Positions 63,700 to 64,000 of a stretch of DNA of 64,000 nucleotides are shown here, in pieces. Source of the DNA: Legionella busanensis. Its GTDB lineage: Bacteria; Pseudomonadota; Gammaproteobacteria; Legionellales; Legionellaceae. Location: positions 2,015,001 through 2,079,000 of the forward strand of contig NZ_UGOD01000001.1 in the NCBI RefSeq assembly GCF_900461525.1, in the 5' to 3' direction. The notes under the pieces are model-generated. The model was given only the letters and a program-made list of their open reading frames with translations. It was not told the DNA's origin and searched no databases. A program made the position numbers and the translations under genes. Position 1 is the first letter of the stretch, and the number at the start of each line of letters is the position of its first letter.

Positions 63700-63807
63700 A
63701 GTTCCCTCTTATTTAACTTTATGTTTTGCTTATCTTTAATATAGTTAAAGTACGACTTTATTTTGCAATTAATGAATTGTATAAGCTCTTTAAATCAAGT
63801 TAATTCA

Positions 63808-64000
63808 CTATTTTATTAAGTTTTCTTCAATTCGCTTATCAGGAATAAACCATATGATTGCCACAATGACATAAATTAATTGAGCAGCCCATGGTAAGAT
63901 ATAGGCCATAAGAATTGCGAAGGCATATAAAAAAATTGAAATTTTTCCTTTAAAATCCTTGCCAATGGCATTCCCTATAAACGACTGTTTTCCTTCATGC
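63808..64000 (-). CDS. C-terminal end of a TMEM175/DUF1211-like membrane protein (partial)
   Basis: The last 63 codons of a minus-strand frame run in from beyond the right edge and stop at 63808. The sequence reads ISIFLYAFAILMAYILPWAA then IVAIIWFIPDKRIEENLIK; the final helix ending WFIPDKRIE is the usual C-terminus of bacterial TMEM175-type potassium channels. Most of the protein lies outside the window. Confidence 0.65.
   Translation of the reverse strand, partial: HEGKQSFIGNAIGKDFKGKISIFLYAFAILMAYILPWAAQLIYVIVAIIWFIPDKRIEENLIK

Overview
The window looks like chromosomal DNA from a Legionella-type gammaproteobacterium (family Legionellaceae). Base composition is AT-rich with long AT-rich intergenic stretches. 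Housekeeping genes (rpsF-rpsR-rplI, fadI-fadJ, large NAD-glutamate dehydrogenase, phosphatidylcholine synthase) are mixed with many one-off genes for eukaryote-like proteins: an ankyrin-like protein, a kinase fold, an SH2-like region, a histone-deacetylase-like protein and a coiled-coil putative cysteine protease. That mix is typical of bacteria that deliver Dot/Icm effectors. No secretion-system gene is visible here, so effector status is inference throughout.

Layout. 1-9.3 kb: N-terminal 1,289 residues of an NAD-glutamate dehydrogenase (runs off the left edge), a leaderless L,D-transpeptidase, a succinate-semialdehyde-type dehydrogenase, phosphatidylcholine synthase, a small secreted protein, a membrane protein, and an overlapping thioredoxin-like/YqfO-like pair. 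9.3-11.4 kb: the rpsF-rpsR-membrane protein-rplI operon with a clear promoter and terminator. 11.7-16.4 kb: an unrecognised 893-residue protein with a dinucleotide-binding motif, an ankyrin-like protein, and a divergent CsrA paralogue overlapping a PAP2-type membrane protein. 16.5-20.9 kb: LysM/L,D-transpeptidase and the fadI-fadJ beta-oxidation operon. 21.2-21.9 kb: tRNA-Ser(GCT) and tRNA-Arg(ACG), followed by the wreck of a tyrosine integrase. 22-27.8 kb: endonuclease I, then a five-gene cassette (ABC exporter, GrpB-GNAT fusion, P-loop kinase, methyltransferase, cupin) behind a leader with an attenuator-like hairpin.

27.9-41 kb is a patchwork of small metabolic, regulatory and decayed genes: an SH2-like protein with three 51-bp repeats, adenosine deaminase, a frameshifted fragment, a lone GHKL ATPase, an NRDE protein, two methyltransferases plus a third in ruins, a MerR regulator cut by a stop codon but with a textbook 19-bp-spacer promoter, acetyltransferases, cupins and a LuxR-type regulator. 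41-50 kb holds a Gly/His-rich secreted protein, an aminoglycoside-phosphotransferase-fold protein next to a protein-kinase-fold protein, a GMC oxidoreductase, a possible pseudokinase and the deacetylase-like protein with a long basic N-terminus. 50-64 kb holds the coiled-coil GHV...NC protein, a purple-acid-phosphatase-like enzyme, a two-gene fatty acyl-AMP ligase/ACP-alpha-oxoamine synthase pathway, an intact and a dead copy of a paralogous family, a tandem GNAT, a cold-shock protein, a ferritin-like protein, a DUF5996 protein and the end of a TMEM175-like channel.

The two most promising undescribed items are the fatty acyl-AMP ligase plus ACP-oxoamine synthase pair (54.4-57.8 kb), which should make a long-chain alpha-aminoketone, and the deacetylase-like protein (48.2-49.9 kb), whose apparent zinc-ligand histidine is an asparagine and which carries nuclear-localisation-like basic clusters.
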